NCBI RefSeq assembly: GCF_000721175.1 | Contig: NZ_JOEZ01000007.1 | Coordinates: 186,001 to 250,000 of the forward strand | Length of the DNA stretch: 64,000 nucleotides | Direction of reading: 5' to 3' | Source: Streptomyces anulatus | Lineage (GTDB): Bacteria; Actinomycetota; Actinomycetes; Streptomycetales; Streptomycetaceae | Shown here: piece after piece, positions 53,561 through 62,925 of the stretch | How the letters are laid out: each line of letters starts with the position of its first letter | Position numbering within the stretch: position 1 is the stretch's first letter | The notes under the pieces: generated by a model | Database searches by the model: none | Told to the model about the DNA's origin: nothing | The model's input: only the letters and a program-made list of their open reading frames with translations | Translations under genes and position numbers: made by a program

Positions 53561-55780
53561 GTGACAGCAGCAACGCACTCCACCCTCTTCCCCCAGGTTC
53601 CCGAGACCCCGGACGCCGTGCTCGACGGGCTCGACCCCGAGCAGCGCGAGGTGGCTCTCGCCCTGCACGGACCGGTGTGCGTGCTGGCCGGAGCCGGTAC
53701 GGGCAAGACCCGCGCGATCACCCACCGCATCGCGTACGGGGTGCGCGCTGGCATCCTCCAGCCGGCCACCGTGCTCGCCGTCACCTTCACCAACCGGGCC
53801 GCCGGCGAGATGCGCGGCCGCCTCAGGCAGCTCGGCGCGACCGGCGTCCAGGCGCGGACCTTCCACTCCGCCGCCCTCCGGCAGCTCCAGTACTTCTGGC
53901 CGAAAGCAGTCGGTGGCGAGCTGCCCCGGCTGCTGGAGCGGAAGGTGCAGCTGGTCGCCGAGGCCGCCGCCCGCTGCGAACTCCGGCTCGACCGCAACGA
54001 GCTGCGGGACGTCACCAGCGAGATCGAGTGGGCCAAGGTCACCCAGACCGTGCCCGCCGACTATCCGGCGGCGGTCGCCAAGACCCAGCGGGACGCCCCC
54101 CGGGACCCGGCGGTCCTCTCCCAGGTCTACTCCATGTACGAGCAGCTCAAGCGCGACCGCTCGGTGATCGACTTCGAGGACGTGCTGCTGCTCACCGTCG
54201 GCATCCTCCAGGACCGCGGCGACATCGCCGAGCACGTGCGCGGCCAGTACCAGCACTTCGTCGTCGACGAGTACCAGGACGTGAGCCCGCTCCAGCAGCG
54301 GCTGCTCGACCTCTGGGTCGGCGACCGGGACGACCTCTGCGTCGTCGGCGACGCCAGCCAGACGATCTACTCCTTCACCGGAGCCACCCCCGACCACCTG
54401 CTGAACTTCCGCACCCGCCACCCCGGGGCGACCGTGGTCAAGCTGGTTCGGGACTACCGCTCCACGCCCCAGGTCGTGCACCTCGCCAACGGCCTGCTGA
54501 GCCAGGCCCACGGCAAGGCCGCCGACCACCGGCTGGAGCTGGTCTCCCAGCGCGACAAGGGCCCCGAGCCCGGCTACACGGAGTATCCCGACGAGCCCAC
54601 CGAGGCCGAGGGCACCGCCCGGCGCATCCGCGACCTCATCGCCGCGGGCGTGCCGGCCGGCGAGATCGCCGTGCTCTACCGCGTCAACTCCCAGTCCGAG
54701 GTCTATGAACAGGCCCTCGCGGACGCCGGGGTGCCCTACCAGCTGCGCGGCGCCGAGCGGTTCTTCGAGCGGGCCGAGGTCCGCGAGGCGGGCACCGCCC
54801 TGCGCGGCGCGGCCCGCGCCGGGCGCAACGACTCCCTGCTCGACGAGGCTGAGGGACTGCCGTCCCAGGTGCGGGCGGTGCTCTCCACCAAGGGCTGGAC
54901 CAGCCGTCCGCCCGCCGGGTCGGGGGCCGTGCGCGACCGCTGGGAGTCGCTGGCCGCGCTGGTGCGCCTGGCGGAGGACTTCGAGACGGCGAAACCCGGG
55001 GCGACCCTGACCGACCTGGTCCGCGAGCTGGACGAGCGGGCGGCCGCCCAGCACGCCCCGACGGTCCAGGGGGTGACCCTGGCGTCGCTGCACTCGGCGA
55101 AGGGCCTGGAGTGGGACGCCGTCTTCCTGGTCGGCCTTACCGAGGGCATGATGCCGATCGCCTACGCCAGGACCGACGAGCAGGTCGAGGAGGAGCGGCG
55201 CCTGATGTACGTCGGGATCACCCGCGCCCGCGTCCACCTCTCGCTCTCCTGGGCGCTGTCCCGGTCACCGGGCGGCCGCGCGAGCCGACGGCCGACCCGC
55301 TTCCTGAACGGGCTGCGGCCGGGCTCGGCCGCTTCGGGCGCGCGGAGCGGGGCCGGCGGCGGAGGAGGTATCGACCGGGGCACCGGCCGGGCCGCGGCGG
55401 CGAACCGGACCCCGGTGGTCGAGCGGAAGCACCGGGGGCCGGTGCGGTGCCGGGTCTGCGGACGCACGCTCACCGACGCGGGCGAGATGAAGCTGATGCG
55501 TTGCGAGGAGTGCCCATCGGACATGGACGAGGGGCTGTACGAGCGGCTGTACGACTGGCGTGCCGCCCAGGCGGCCCTGCTGGGCCAGCCGGACTTCTGC
55601 GTGTTCACCGAGAAGACCCTCATGGCGATCGCCGAGGCCGTGCCGTCCACCGCGGGCGAGCTGGTCGTCATCGCCGGTGTCGGCAACCGTAAGTTGAGCC
55701 GCTTCGGCACCGATGTTCTGGCCATCTGCGCAGGTGAGGCGATTGATGGCGAGCCCGAGGAGGGCGTGGACGAGACCTGA
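53561..55780 (+). CDS. uvrD2: DNA helicase UvrD2
   Basis: A 739-residue SF1 helicase: Walker A LAGAGTGKTR, VVDEYQDVSP, GDASQTIYSFTGA and the late motif YVGITRAR. A tetracysteine segment (CRVCG...CEEC, about 630-655) links to a C-terminal HRDC domain (about 665-735). This order is the actinobacterial UvrD2 plan. GTG at 53561. In mycobacteria UvrD2 is essential and unwinds DNA 3' to 5'. Confidence 0.93.
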   Translation: MTAATHSTLFPQVPETPDAVLDGLDPEQREVALALHGPVCVLAGAGTGKTRAITHRIAYGVRAGILQPATVLAVTFTNRAAGEMRGRLRQLGATGVQARTFHSAALRQLQYFWPKAVGGELPRLLERKVQLVAEAAARCELRLDRNELRDVTSEIEWAKVTQTVPADYPAAVAKTQRDAPRDPAVLSQVYSMYEQLKRDRSVIDFEDVLLLTVGILQDRGDIAEHVRGQYQHFVVDEYQDVSPLQQRLLDLWVGDRDDLCVVGDASQTIYSFTGATPDHLLNFRTRHPGATVVKLVRDYRSTPQVVHLANGLLSQAHGKAADHRLELVSQRDKGPEPGYTEYPDEPTEAEGTARRIRDLIAAGVPAGEIAVLYRVNSQSEVYEQALADAGVPYQLRGAERFFERAEVREAGTALRGAARAGRNDSLLDEAEGLPSQVRAVLSTKGWTSRPPAGSGAVRDRWESLAALVRLAEDFETAKPGATLTDLVRELDERAAAQHAPTVQGVTLASLHSAKGLEWDAVFLVGLTEGMMPIAYARTDEQVEEERRLMYVGITRARVHLSLSWALSRSPGGRASRRPTRFLNGLRPGSAASGARSGAGGGGGIDRGTGRAAAANRTPVVERKHRGPVRCRVCGRTLTDAGEMKLMRCEECPSDMDEGLYERLYDWRAAQAALLGQPDFCVFTEKTLMAIAEAVPSTAGELVVIAGVGNRKLSRFGTDVLAICAGEAIDGEPEEGVDET

Positions 55781-55803
55781 GGAAAACTCGTCCAGAAAAT
55801 AGT

Positions 55804-55833
55804 TTGCGCCCGCCCCAGTCGTCACCATAGGTT
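55804..55833 (+). promoter_or_regulatory. candidate wblC promoter with AT-rich WblC box
   Basis: GAAAATAG (from 55795) lies just upstream of TTGCGC (55804-55809); the -10 candidate TAGGTT (55828-55833) follows an 18-bp spacer. WhiB7/WblC proteins activate promoters by binding an AT-rich patch beside -35, so this fits positive autoregulation. The leader to wblC would be about 610 nt. Confidence 0.5.
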
Positions 55834-55947
55834 CTTAACCACGGGAACAGCGACTTCTCTGAAGCCCTGATTCCGTGCTGTACTTATCCGAATACGCAGG
55901 ACCGGCCCCGGCCGGTCCCCCTGAGACGCCGAGAGGAGGCGATTGAA

Positions 55948-56277
55948 GTGATCAGCATCATCGAAACCCAGAAAATGACCGATCTCTCGGTCGTCTCCGC
56001 CTGTTCGCTCGGCCTCACCCGCTCCTCGGTCGCCTCGCTTCGCGCCACCGGTCTGTCCGGCATCTCCGCCGCCCGTCCGCTGTCCCTGGTGAGCCTCCCC
56101 GTGACGCGGGAGCTCAATGAGCGACCGATCGAGGCACCGGCGGCAGCAGTAGCGAAGGCAGCACAGGCTCAGGCCTATGCCTTTGCGGCAGCCGGTGCCG
56201 GAGCCAAGAAGCAGACGCAGCAGCACCACACGATGTGGGCCTTCCGTGGGCCTGAACCCTGGAGCGATCCAGTCTGA
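55948..56277 (+). CDS. upstream ORF in the wblC leader
   Basis: A 109-codon ORF (MISIIETQKMTDLSVVSACSL at its start; end AFRGPEPWSDPV) with the ribosome site GAGAGGAGG before GTG 55948. It has no known domain. It ends 25 bp before an intrinsic terminator that precedes wblC. Short ORFs in whiB7/wblC leaders are reported to couple translation stress to read-through, so this is the candidate sensing ORF; its length is unusual for a leader peptide. Confidence 0.6.
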   Translation: MISIIETQKMTDLSVVSACSLGLTRSSVASLRATGLSGISAARPLSLVSLPVTRELNERPIEAPAAAVAKAAQAQAYAFAAAGAGAKKQTQQHHTMWAFRGPEPWSDPV

Positions 56278-56301
56278 TCCAGCATCAGGCCGGCGCCTTC
56301 A

Positions 56302-56344
56302 GGGCCGCGGAACCCCACTCGGGATCCGCGGCCCTTTTGTTTTG
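56302..56344 (+). terminator. transcription attenuator upstream of wblC
   Basis: GGGCCGCGGA (56302-56311) pairs with TCCGCGGCCC (56325-56334), followed by TTTTGTTTTG. It is the only stem here with a U-rich tract and lies inside the wblC leader, so it should stop transcription unless the upstream ORF allows read-through. Confidence 0.85.
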
Positions 56345-56453
56345 TCCGAACGGACGAGACGGAACGAAGGAGCCTCGGGACAAGCAGGACCTGGTACCAG
56401 CAGCCGCCAACCGGCCAACAGGCCGGCACGACCAGACGAGGACACCACCCACC

Positions 56454-56822
56454 GTGCACACCGAAACGCACGCCCCGTCAGTACCGCTCTCCACCCCGAT
56501 CTCGCCGCCCGGCTCCACGGAGGACTCCGCCTTGACCCCGCTCACCACGCTCACCGCGCTCGACGACGCCATCGAGAACCTCGGTGTACCCGTCCCCTGC
56601 CGTTCCTACGACCCGGAGGTCTTCTTCGCCGAGTCGCCCGCCGACGTCGAGTACGCCAAGTCTCTCTGCCGCACCTGCCCGCTCGTCGAGGCCTGCCTCG
56701 CCGGGGCGAAGGACCGCCGCGAGCCGTGGGGTGTCTGGGGCGGCGAGCTCTTCGTCCAGGGCGTCGTCGTGGCCCGCAAGCGTCCGCGTGGCCGTCCGCG
56801 CAAGAACCCGGTCGCAGCGTGA
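56454..56822 (+). CDS. wblC: WhiB-family regulator WblC/WhiB7
   Basis: A 122-residue Fe-S transcription factor. The four cluster ligands are Cys49, Cys72, Cys75 and Cys81; GVWGG is at 93-97; the AT-hook RPRGRPRK is at about 110-117. It binds the housekeeping sigma factor and activates intrinsic antibiotic-resistance genes. GTG at 56454 has GAGGA about 12 nt upstream. Position after uvrD2 matches whiB7 in M. tuberculosis. Confidence 0.95.
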   Translation: MHTETHAPSVPLSTPISPPGSTEDSALTPLTTLTALDDAIENLGVPVPCRSYDPEVFFAESPADVEYAKSLCRTCPLVEACLAGAKDRREPWGVWGGELFVQGVVVARKRPRGRPRKNPVAA

Positions 56823-57007
56823 CCGCGACCTGTGGGGTCCCCGCCCCCACACGCAGGCTGCGCCTCGGAACGATCGACCGTCCCTACACCCATGACCCCC
56901 GGAATCAGGCACCAATGATCACCCCCACGAAGGAGCCCGTCGGCTCCGCAACCCCAGACGTCACCATCATCGGCGCGAACGACTCGCGTCAGAACAGGAC
57001 CCGCGAA

Positions 57008-57178
57008 ATGCAACTCATCCCAGAAGCCCTGGCTCGTGCGCATATGCACGACCGCCTGCGGGAGGCCCAGGGGGACCGCCAGTCGGTCCGTCTGATCGCC
57101 GCCCGCCGGATGCAGCGCCGGGCAGAGCGCGCCTCGCTGCGCGCCCGCCGCGCGCTGGCCATGGCGGTCATGCACTGA
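57008..57178 (+). CDS. small basic hypothetical protein
   Basis: A 56-residue, Arg/Ala-rich, probably helical protein (MQLIPEALARAHMHDR...). AGGA precedes ATG 57008; an earlier in-frame ATG at 56915 would add 31 residues. Of the type found beside wblC in Streptomyces. Function unknown. Confidence 0.55.
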   Translation: MQLIPEALARAHMHDRLREAQGDRQSVRLIAARRMQRRAERASLRARRALAMAVMH

Positions 57179-57195
57179 CCGTGCAGCCATCACCC

Positions 57196-57233
57196 CACCG
57201 CGGGGCCGTCCGTATCCGGGCGGCCCCGCGGTG
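57196..57233. terminator. terminator hairpin after the small basic gene
   Basis: A 13-bp perfect stem, CACCGCGGGGCCG (57196-57208) with 57221-57233. Confidence 0.75.
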
Positions 57234-57276
57234 CGTTGTGCCGTCGCCCGTCCGGTCACGGGGATATCGTCAGGAG

Positions 57277-57480
57277 GTGGACGAGGAGACGCATCCCCCC
57301 GAGAAGCCCGCCGCGGGAGGCGTGGTGTGCGCCCGCTGTGGCACCGCCGCCGAAGGCGACACGGCACCTGCGACCTGGGTCCGCGCCGTGGAGGACGGAC
57401 GCCGGCTCCACTTCTGCGAGGACTGTGCGCGCCTCCACATCCGCGCGATCGAGAGCCGCCTCGACTCCCTCTGGTGGTGA
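57277..57480 (+). CDS. small zinc-ribbon protein
   Basis: A 67-residue protein with two CxxC knuckles (CARCG and CEDCAR) and a C-terminal helix. GTG at 57277 abuts AGGAG with no spacing, and TATCGT lies six nt upstream, so a leaderless start is plausible; a GTG at 57238 is the alternative. Function unknown. Confidence 0.6.
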   Translation: MDEETHPPEKPAAGGVVCARCGTAAEGDTAPATWVRAVEDGRRLHFCEDCARLHIRAIESRLDSLWW

Positions 57481-57548
57481 CCCCCCCACCCGGCCCGAGC
57501 CGAAGCTCCGACTCCGGCCCGGGCCGCGACTCCGGTTCAGGCCCCTGC

Positions 57549-58988
57549 CTACGCCTCGACGGTTTCGCCCTCCGGCTCCGGCTCGCTCTCCCCCTCGGCG
57601 TACTCCGTCTCCTCCGCCTCCAGGTCCTCCGCGAGGAACCCCGGCAGCCACGCTTCGAGCTCGTCGCGCAGCCGGACCGTCGCGCCGAGCTGGCACAGCA
57701 CCCCGATCGTGCTGAGCGTCACCCGGTGTATCAGGACGTAGGACGGAGGAAGGTTCAGCTGCCTGCCGAGCTGATGGGCGGGGGAGCGCGGATCGGCTAT
57801 CCGGGCCGCCTGTTCACGGATCCAGCCCCGGCCGAAGGCGAACTCCTCCACCTGCGTGGGCTCGATGATCGGGAGCAGGTAGTCGAGCACCTCGTCCGGG
57901 TCCAGGTCGATCGACTCCTTCACGAAGCCCTCCGCGCGCAGCAGCCCGTACACCCCCGCCGCGTCGCCCTCCAGCGTCAGCCGCAAGGAGTCGCCGATGG
58001 TCCGAGGCAGCCCGCCCGGAAGCCGGTCGACCGTGCCGAAGTCCAGCACCCCCAGCCGCCACGAGTCAACCGGACCATCTTCCTCCTCCGCGTGTTCCGC
58101 GTCGTCCGCAGCCGGGGGCAGCAGCCGGAAATTACCCGGGTGCGGGTCGGCGTGCAGCAGACCGGTTCGGGCCGGACCGGAGAAGAGGAAGCGGGCCAGC
58201 AACTGCCCCGCACGATCGCGCTGTTCCGCCGTGCCCTCCGCGATGATCTCGGACAGCGGGATCCCGTCGATCCACTCCGTCACCAGCACCTGGTCGGACT
58301 GGTGCACCACCTGAGGGATCACCACATCCGGGTCGCCGGCGAACTCCGCCCCGTGCTCCCGCTGCGCCTGCGCCTCCAGCTCGTAGTCCAGCTCCTCCGA
58401 CACCCGGTCGCGCAGTTCCTTGATCAGGGGCTTGACGTCCACCCCCGGTACCAGCGGGCCGAGCAGCCGGGCGAAACGGCTGAGTTGGGCGAGGTCTGAG
58501 AGCAACGCCTCTCCGGCGCCGGGGTACTGCACCTTCACGGCGACCTCGCGGCCGTCGTGCCACACCGCACGGTGCACCTGGCCGATCGAGGCGGCGGCCG
58601 CCGGTGTGTCCTCGAACTCCAGGAAGTACTCCCGCCAGTCCTCCCCGATCCGCTCGGCGAGAACCCCGTGGACCGTGCGCGCGGGCAGCGGCGGCGCGGC
58701 CTCCTGGAGCTTGGTCAGCGCGGCCCGGTAGGGTCCGGCTACCTCCTCGGGCAGAGCCGACTCGAAGACGGAGAGGGCCTGGCCCAGCTTCATGGCCCCG
58801 CCCTTCAGCTCGCCCAGGGTCTTGAACAACTGGTCCGCCGTGCGCTGCTGCACCTCACGGGCGACCAGCTCGGCCGACTTTCCGCCGATCCGCTTGCCCA
58901 GCCCCCAGGTGGCACGGCCGGCGAAGCCGAGCGGAAGCGCGGCCAGCTTGGCCGTACGCGTAACCGCCTTCCGGGGAAGATCAGACAT
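57549..58988 (-). CDS. ABC1/UbiB family atypical kinase
   Basis: A 479-residue protein with the family marks KGGAMKLGQALS (KxGQ), AAAASIGQVHRA (A-rich loop), VAVKVQYPG, ELDYELEAQAQ (ExD), LLHADPHPGNF and VLDFGTVDRL. Orthologue of Rv3197. ATG at 58988 follows GGAGGGG. Members regulate or shield lipid and quinone pathways; here it is paired with the ThiF-like gene, which lies 64 bp upstream in the same direction. Confidence 0.88.
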   Translation of the reverse strand: MSDLPRKAVTRTAKLAALPLGFAGRATWGLGKRIGGKSAELVAREVQQRTADQLFKTLGELKGGAMKLGQALSVFESALPEEVAGPYRAALTKLQEAAPPLPARTVHGVLAERIGEDWREYFLEFEDTPAAAASIGQVHRAVWHDGREVAVKVQYPGAGEALLSDLAQLSRFARLLGPLVPGVDVKPLIKELRDRVSEELDYELEAQAQREHGAEFAGDPDVVIPQVVHQSDQVLVTEWIDGIPLSEIIAEGTAEQRDRAGQLLARFLFSGPARTGLLHADPHPGNFRLLPPAADDAEHAEEEDGPVDSWRLGVLDFGTVDRLPGGLPRTIGDSLRLTLEGDAAGVYGLLRAEGFVKESIDLDPDEVLDYLLPIIEPTQVEEFAFGRGWIREQAARIADPRSPAHQLGRQLNLPPSYVLIHRVTLSTIGVLCQLGATVRLRDELEAWLPGFLAEDLEAEETEYAEGESEPEPEGETVEA

Positions 58989-59052
58989 GTGCCCCTCCAG
59001 TTCCCAGACTGCCGTGCCGCTCGGGCCTCCGGTGTCACTCCGGCGACGGCGG

Positions 59053-60285
59053 TCACCTCGCCATTGTGTCCTGTGCCGGAACACCACCGGAGGCCCGTTC
59101 CCCTCCCGCGCCCCCGGCCGCCCCGCAGGAACATTCCGTGTGCGGGCCGATCGGCTCGGAACGCCAGTCCAGCAGCGGCAGAGCGGCCTCCCAGCGAGTT
59201 CCGGTACTTGCCGGGAGGTCTCCGTCCAGAAACGCCAGGGCATGTGCAGCGGCGAGACCGGCGACCGCCGTCGCGAGCCCCAGGTCGCAGGCGGGCACCG
59301 CGCCCCGACGCCCGGAACGCCACTGCGCCAGCATCCGGGGCCACTGCGAATCCCGGTCCGCGCGGTGCAGTTCCAGGCAGCCCGCGCAGCCGGTGCCCCC
59401 GGGCAGGACGAGAGGCCCGACCACCCCCGTGGCCTCGATCACCCCCGCGTAGAGATGAGGAGTGCCCGACGCGATCCAGGGACCGGCCGTGTCCACGACG
59501 GGTGCGTACACCGCGAGGCCGTCCCGGGGGGCGACGACGATCAGGGACAGACCGGGCTGTCCGGCGCTCCCCACCAGGTCAGCCCCCGCCCCCGCCACCG
59601 CCGGGTCCCCTCCCTTGCGACCCGGTCCCGTTCCGTTCGGCCCCGTGCGGCCCGCTCCCGCCCCGTCCGCTCCCGATCGCCGGGGAGCGGGCCCGGGGGC
59701 GGACCGGCGGACGAGCCGGCGGGCCGCCACATCGCGCCGTTCCCCCACGGATGCCGGAGGGAGGCCCCCGGGCGCCACGTCCCAGGGCTCGGTCCGGCCC
59801 CCGTCGAGCACTTCCACGTGCCCCACTCCCGCACCGGACAGCACCGAGGCGATGGACGCCCCGACCCGGCCCGCTCCCCGCACCTGGACCCGCATCGCGC
59901 GCCGGGCCGCCATCCGGCACAGGCCGCCACCCGGTTCGGGGCGGACGACCGACAGCGATGCGACATCGGGACGTTGGCGGTCCATCACTTCGACGTTCCT
60001 GCGCAGGGCATCGGCCCCCGGGCCGGCCGACCTCGGGTCGTCCAGGAGACCGGCCTCCGTCAACCGCCGCAGCAGAATCTCCACATGACGTTCCGGCAGG
60101 TCCAGCGCACGGGCCTCCTCGCGCAGGAGCGGCAGACCGCGCGTGCCGTCGAGCAGTTCCAGAAAGCTCCCCGTGGCGATGTCCACCGGTCCGAGTGTCA
60201 CGGCATGTGCGGGTGTCACACCGAACTGCACGGTGTTCCGTCCGCGCCAGGCGCGACGCAGTGCGGGCTTCAGCATCGGATACAT
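59053..60285 (-). CDS. ThiF-like E1 domain protein (TOMM leader-binding type)
   Basis: A 410-residue protein. The N-terminus (about 1-90) resembles the winged-helix leader-binding region seen before E1-like domains in azol(in)e RiPP systems; then a Rossmann strand (VRGAGRVGASIASVLSGAGV, VEVLDGG) and two Cys pairs (GCAGC and ECSC) that may hold zinc. The adenylation Arg/Lys motif of active E1 enzymes is not clear. ATG at 60285 after GGGGGGAGAGG. Same place as Rv3196. No YcaO gene or precursor is nearby. Confidence 0.7.
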   Translation of the reverse strand: MYPMLKPALRRAWRGRNTVQFGVTPAHAVTLGPVDIATGSFLELLDGTRGLPLLREEARALDLPERHVEILLRRLTEAGLLDDPRSAGPGADALRRNVEVMDRQRPDVASLSVVRPEPGGGLCRMAARRAMRVQVRGAGRVGASIASVLSGAGVGHVEVLDGGRTEPWDVAPGGLPPASVGERRDVAARRLVRRSAPGPAPRRSGADGAGAGRTGPNGTGPGRKGGDPAVAGAGADLVGSAGQPGLSLIVVAPRDGLAVYAPVVDTAGPWIASGTPHLYAGVIEATGVVGPLVLPGGTGCAGCLELHRADRDSQWPRMLAQWRSGRRGAVPACDLGLATAVAGLAAAHALAFLDGDLPASTGTRWEAALPLLDWRSEPIGPHTECSCGAAGGAGGERASGGVPAQDTMAR

Positions 60286-60532
60286 GACCTCTCCCCCCGA
60301 GCGGTGTCGCGGGCACGGGTGCGCTCGCGGACCAGTGATCCGCAGAGCCTTTCCGCAGGACCTCCGCCAGAATGCGGGGCCGCGTCGAACCGTGCGCGGA
60401 GTTTTCCACAGGCGCGGTGCATGAGTCGTTCAAGCCCTTAATCGTTCAAATGGTGCACGCTCGTAAAGTGGATCGCCGCAGATCCGCTCGCGGGGCGGGA
60501 CTTCCCCCACGGGCAGCGGGTAACGTCGTGGC

Positions 60533-61156
60533 GTGCCCGCCGACCCGTCGTCCGGCTTCGCCGGGGAGACCCCCGCGCGCAGCGCCGGAAGCCATCAGCG
60601 CAGCGCGGCAGCCCGTCCGCCCCGCGCTTCGGCGACGAGCGCGGTCGAGGTCCGCAGGAGCACCCGGCGCAGGAGAACGGTCTCGGCGTACCGGGAGGGC
60701 GACCGCACGATCGTGCTCATCCCCGCCCGGATGTCGGAGGCGGAGGAGCGGCGCTGGGTGGGCGTGATGCTGGACAAGCTCGCGGCCCAGGAGAGCAAGC
60801 GCGTCTTGGGCGACACTGAGCTCGCGGAGCGAGCCGTACGGCTGTCCGACCAGTATTTCGACGGTCGCGCCCGGCCCGTCTCGGTGCGCTGGGTGACCAA
60901 CCAGAACACCCGCTGGGGCTCGTGCACGCCGGCCGAGGGCAGCATCAGGCTCTCGCACCGGCTGCAGGGCATGCCGGAGTACGTCGTCGACTACGTACTC
61001 CTCCACGAGCTGGCGCATCTGCTCGTTCCCGGACACGGTCCGGGGTTCTGGCGGCTGCTGGAGGCGTACCCGCGGACCGAGCGCGCCCGGGGGTATCTGG
61101 AGGGCGTGGTGGCGGCCGAGCAACTGCCCCACCTGCCCGCCGCCCGCGAGGAGTAA
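60533..61156 (+). CDS. YgjP-like (DUF45) zinc metallopeptidase
   Basis: A 207-residue protein. The zinc site is LLHELAHLLVPGHGPGFW, and the family signature RWGSC precedes it. The N-terminal 50 residues are Arg/Ala/Ser-rich. GTG at 60533 has TAACGT six nt upstream and no ribosome site, so a leaderless start is likely. The substrate is unknown. Confidence 0.8.
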   Translation: MPADPSSGFAGETPARSAGSHQRSAAARPPRASATSAVEVRRSTRRRRTVSAYREGDRTIVLIPARMSEAEERRWVGVMLDKLAAQESKRVLGDTELAERAVRLSDQYFDGRARPVSVRWVTNQNTRWGSCTPAEGSIRLSHRLQGMPEYVVDYVLLHELAHLLVPGHGPGFWRLLEAYPRTERARGYLEGVVAAEQLPHLPAAREE

Positions 61157-61276
61157 CCGGGGCCCGTCGCGTTCGCCGATTCTGTACCGGGTGTGTACCG
61201 GCTTGGTCCGACGTCCTTGTTTGCGGTTAGCCTGACGCGACGCATTTACCTTCGGGATGGGGGACGGTCGTTACGC

Positions 61277-62914
61277 ATGGCCAGGGAATTCCAACGCGGC
61301 CACAAGGCCAAGATCAGTGATCTCACGCCAGGGACGGATCTGTACGTCGGCGTGCAGATCGCAGCCCCGGGGCTGACTTTCGACATCAGCTGCTTCGGCC
61401 TCGACGCCGACGAGCAGCTCTCCGACGACCGGTACTTCATCTTCTTCAATCAGCCGAAATCGCCCGAGGAGTCCATCCAGCTCCTCGGCGCGCAGTCCGG
61501 TGACACCGAGTCCTTCCGCGTCACGCTCGACCGCATTCCGGCAGCCATCCAGAAGCTCTCCTTCACCGCGACGCTCGACGGTTCCGGGCAGATGTCCCAG
61601 ATCGGTCCGGGGTACATCCGGATCGTCGCGGGCGGCGAGGAAGTGGTGAGGTACGCCTTCACCGGATCGGAGTTCACCACCGAGCGCGCGGTGATGCTCG
61701 GCGACTTCTACCTGAAGGACGTCTGGCGCTTCGCCGCCGTCGGCCAGGGCTTCGACGGCGGTCTCGACGCGCTCCTGAAGAACTTCGGCGGTGAGGTCGC
61801 GGAGGAAGAGGCACCGCCCGCCGCCGCACCGGCCGCCGTCCCGGGCTTCGCTCCGCCGGCCCAGGCCGCCGCACCACCGGCCTTCGGCGCGCCGCCCGCA
61901 CCCCAGGCCCCGCAGCCCGCACCGTCCTTCGGCGCCCCGTCCGCTCCCACGCCGCCGCCCGCGCCGCAGCAGCCGATGCACGCGGCTCCGACGATCGCGG
62001 CCCCGCTGGCACCCCAGGCGCCGCACGCCCCCGCAGCTCCGCAGGCGCCCCAGGCCCCGTCCCCGTACGGCCAGCCGCAGCAGCCGCAATTCGGCCAGAT
62101 CCCGGGTCAGGGCGTCCCGCCCGCCGCTCCCTTCGGTCAGCAGGCTCCCGCGCCCTACGGTCAGCCCGCACCGGCCCCGTACGGTCAGCAGCCCCCCGTC
62201 TCCATGCCTCCGGGCGTCCCGCAGGGCGTGCCCCAGGGAGTTCCGGCCGCGGGTGCGGGCCTCCAGGCGGCCCTGCAGCCGTACAAGGAGACCGCGACCG
62301 GCCAGCGCTGGACCCCGCAGAACCAGCAGCTCATGCGGGTCGACCTGACCATGGGCGGATCCGGGGTCCTGGCCCGCCAGGGCAGCATGGTGATGTATCA
62401 GGGCAAGGTGGACTTCGGCCACAAGAGCGCCGGCTTCGTCGGCCGCGCCGTGGGCAACGCCACCGGCCAGGAGATGCAGCTGATGCGCTGTACCGGCCGC
62501 GGCCAGGTCTTCCTCGCCGAGGAGGGCTCACACCTGCACCCGATCGAACTGCAAGGTGACGGCATCTGCGTCTCCGCCGAGAGCGTCCTCGCCTTCGACG
62601 AGTCCCTCCAGTACGAGGTCCGCAGGGTCGAGGGGCACGGCATCCCCGGCGGCGCCCTGTTCACCATGCTGTTCCAGGGCACCGGCACCGTGGTCGTGAA
62701 GACCCACGGCACCCCGGTCGTCCTGCCGGTCACGCCCACCACGTTCGCCGACTGCAACGCCGTCGTCGCCTGGTCAGCCGCCTCCCAGGTGATCGTCTCC
62801 AGCCAGGTCCGGCTGCGCCGCAACGCGTATCCCGGACACAGCGGGGAGACCGTGAACCTCCAGTTCCGGGGCGCCCCCGGCAACTTCATCGTCGTCCAGC
62901 CCTACGAGGTCTGA
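61277..62914 (+). CDS. TerD-AIM24 fusion protein
   Basis: A 545-residue protein. Residues 1-190 are a TerD domain (GTDLYVGVQIAAPGLTFDISCFGLDADEQLSDDRYFIFFNQ, with the Ca2+-type acidic loop). A Pro/Ala/Gln-rich linker spans about 195-335. The C-terminus is an AIM24/TRAP-like beta domain. ATG at 61277. Probably a Ca2+-responsive protein at the membrane; TerD's tellurite link is historical. Confidence 0.85.
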   Translation: MAREFQRGHKAKISDLTPGTDLYVGVQIAAPGLTFDISCFGLDADEQLSDDRYFIFFNQPKSPEESIQLLGAQSGDTESFRVTLDRIPAAIQKLSFTATLDGSGQMSQIGPGYIRIVAGGEEVVRYAFTGSEFTTERAVMLGDFYLKDVWRFAAVGQGFDGGLDALLKNFGGEVAEEEAPPAAAPAAVPGFAPPAQAAAPPAFGAPPAPQAPQPAPSFGAPSAPTPPPAPQQPMHAAPTIAAPLAPQAPHAPAAPQAPQAPSPYGQPQQPQFGQIPGQGVPPAAPFGQQAPAPYGQPAPAPYGQQPPVSMPPGVPQGVPQGVPAAGAGLQAALQPYKETATGQRWTPQNQQLMRVDLTMGGSGVLARQGSMVMYQGKVDFGHKSAGFVGRAVGNATGQEMQLMRCTGRGQVFLAEEGSHLHPIELQGDGICVSAESVLAFDESLQYEVRRVEGHGIPGGALFTMLFQGTGTVVVKTHGTPVVLPVTPTTFADCNAVVAWSAASQVIVSSQVRLRRNAYPGHSGETVNLQFRGAPGNFIVVQPYEV

Positions 62915-62925
62915 GGGAGCCCGTT

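Noticed and set aside
55948..56277. 109-residue ORF as a RiPP precursor for the ThiF-like protein
   Set aside because: It lies in the wblC leader just before an attenuator, which explains it better; no modifying YcaO enzyme is present.
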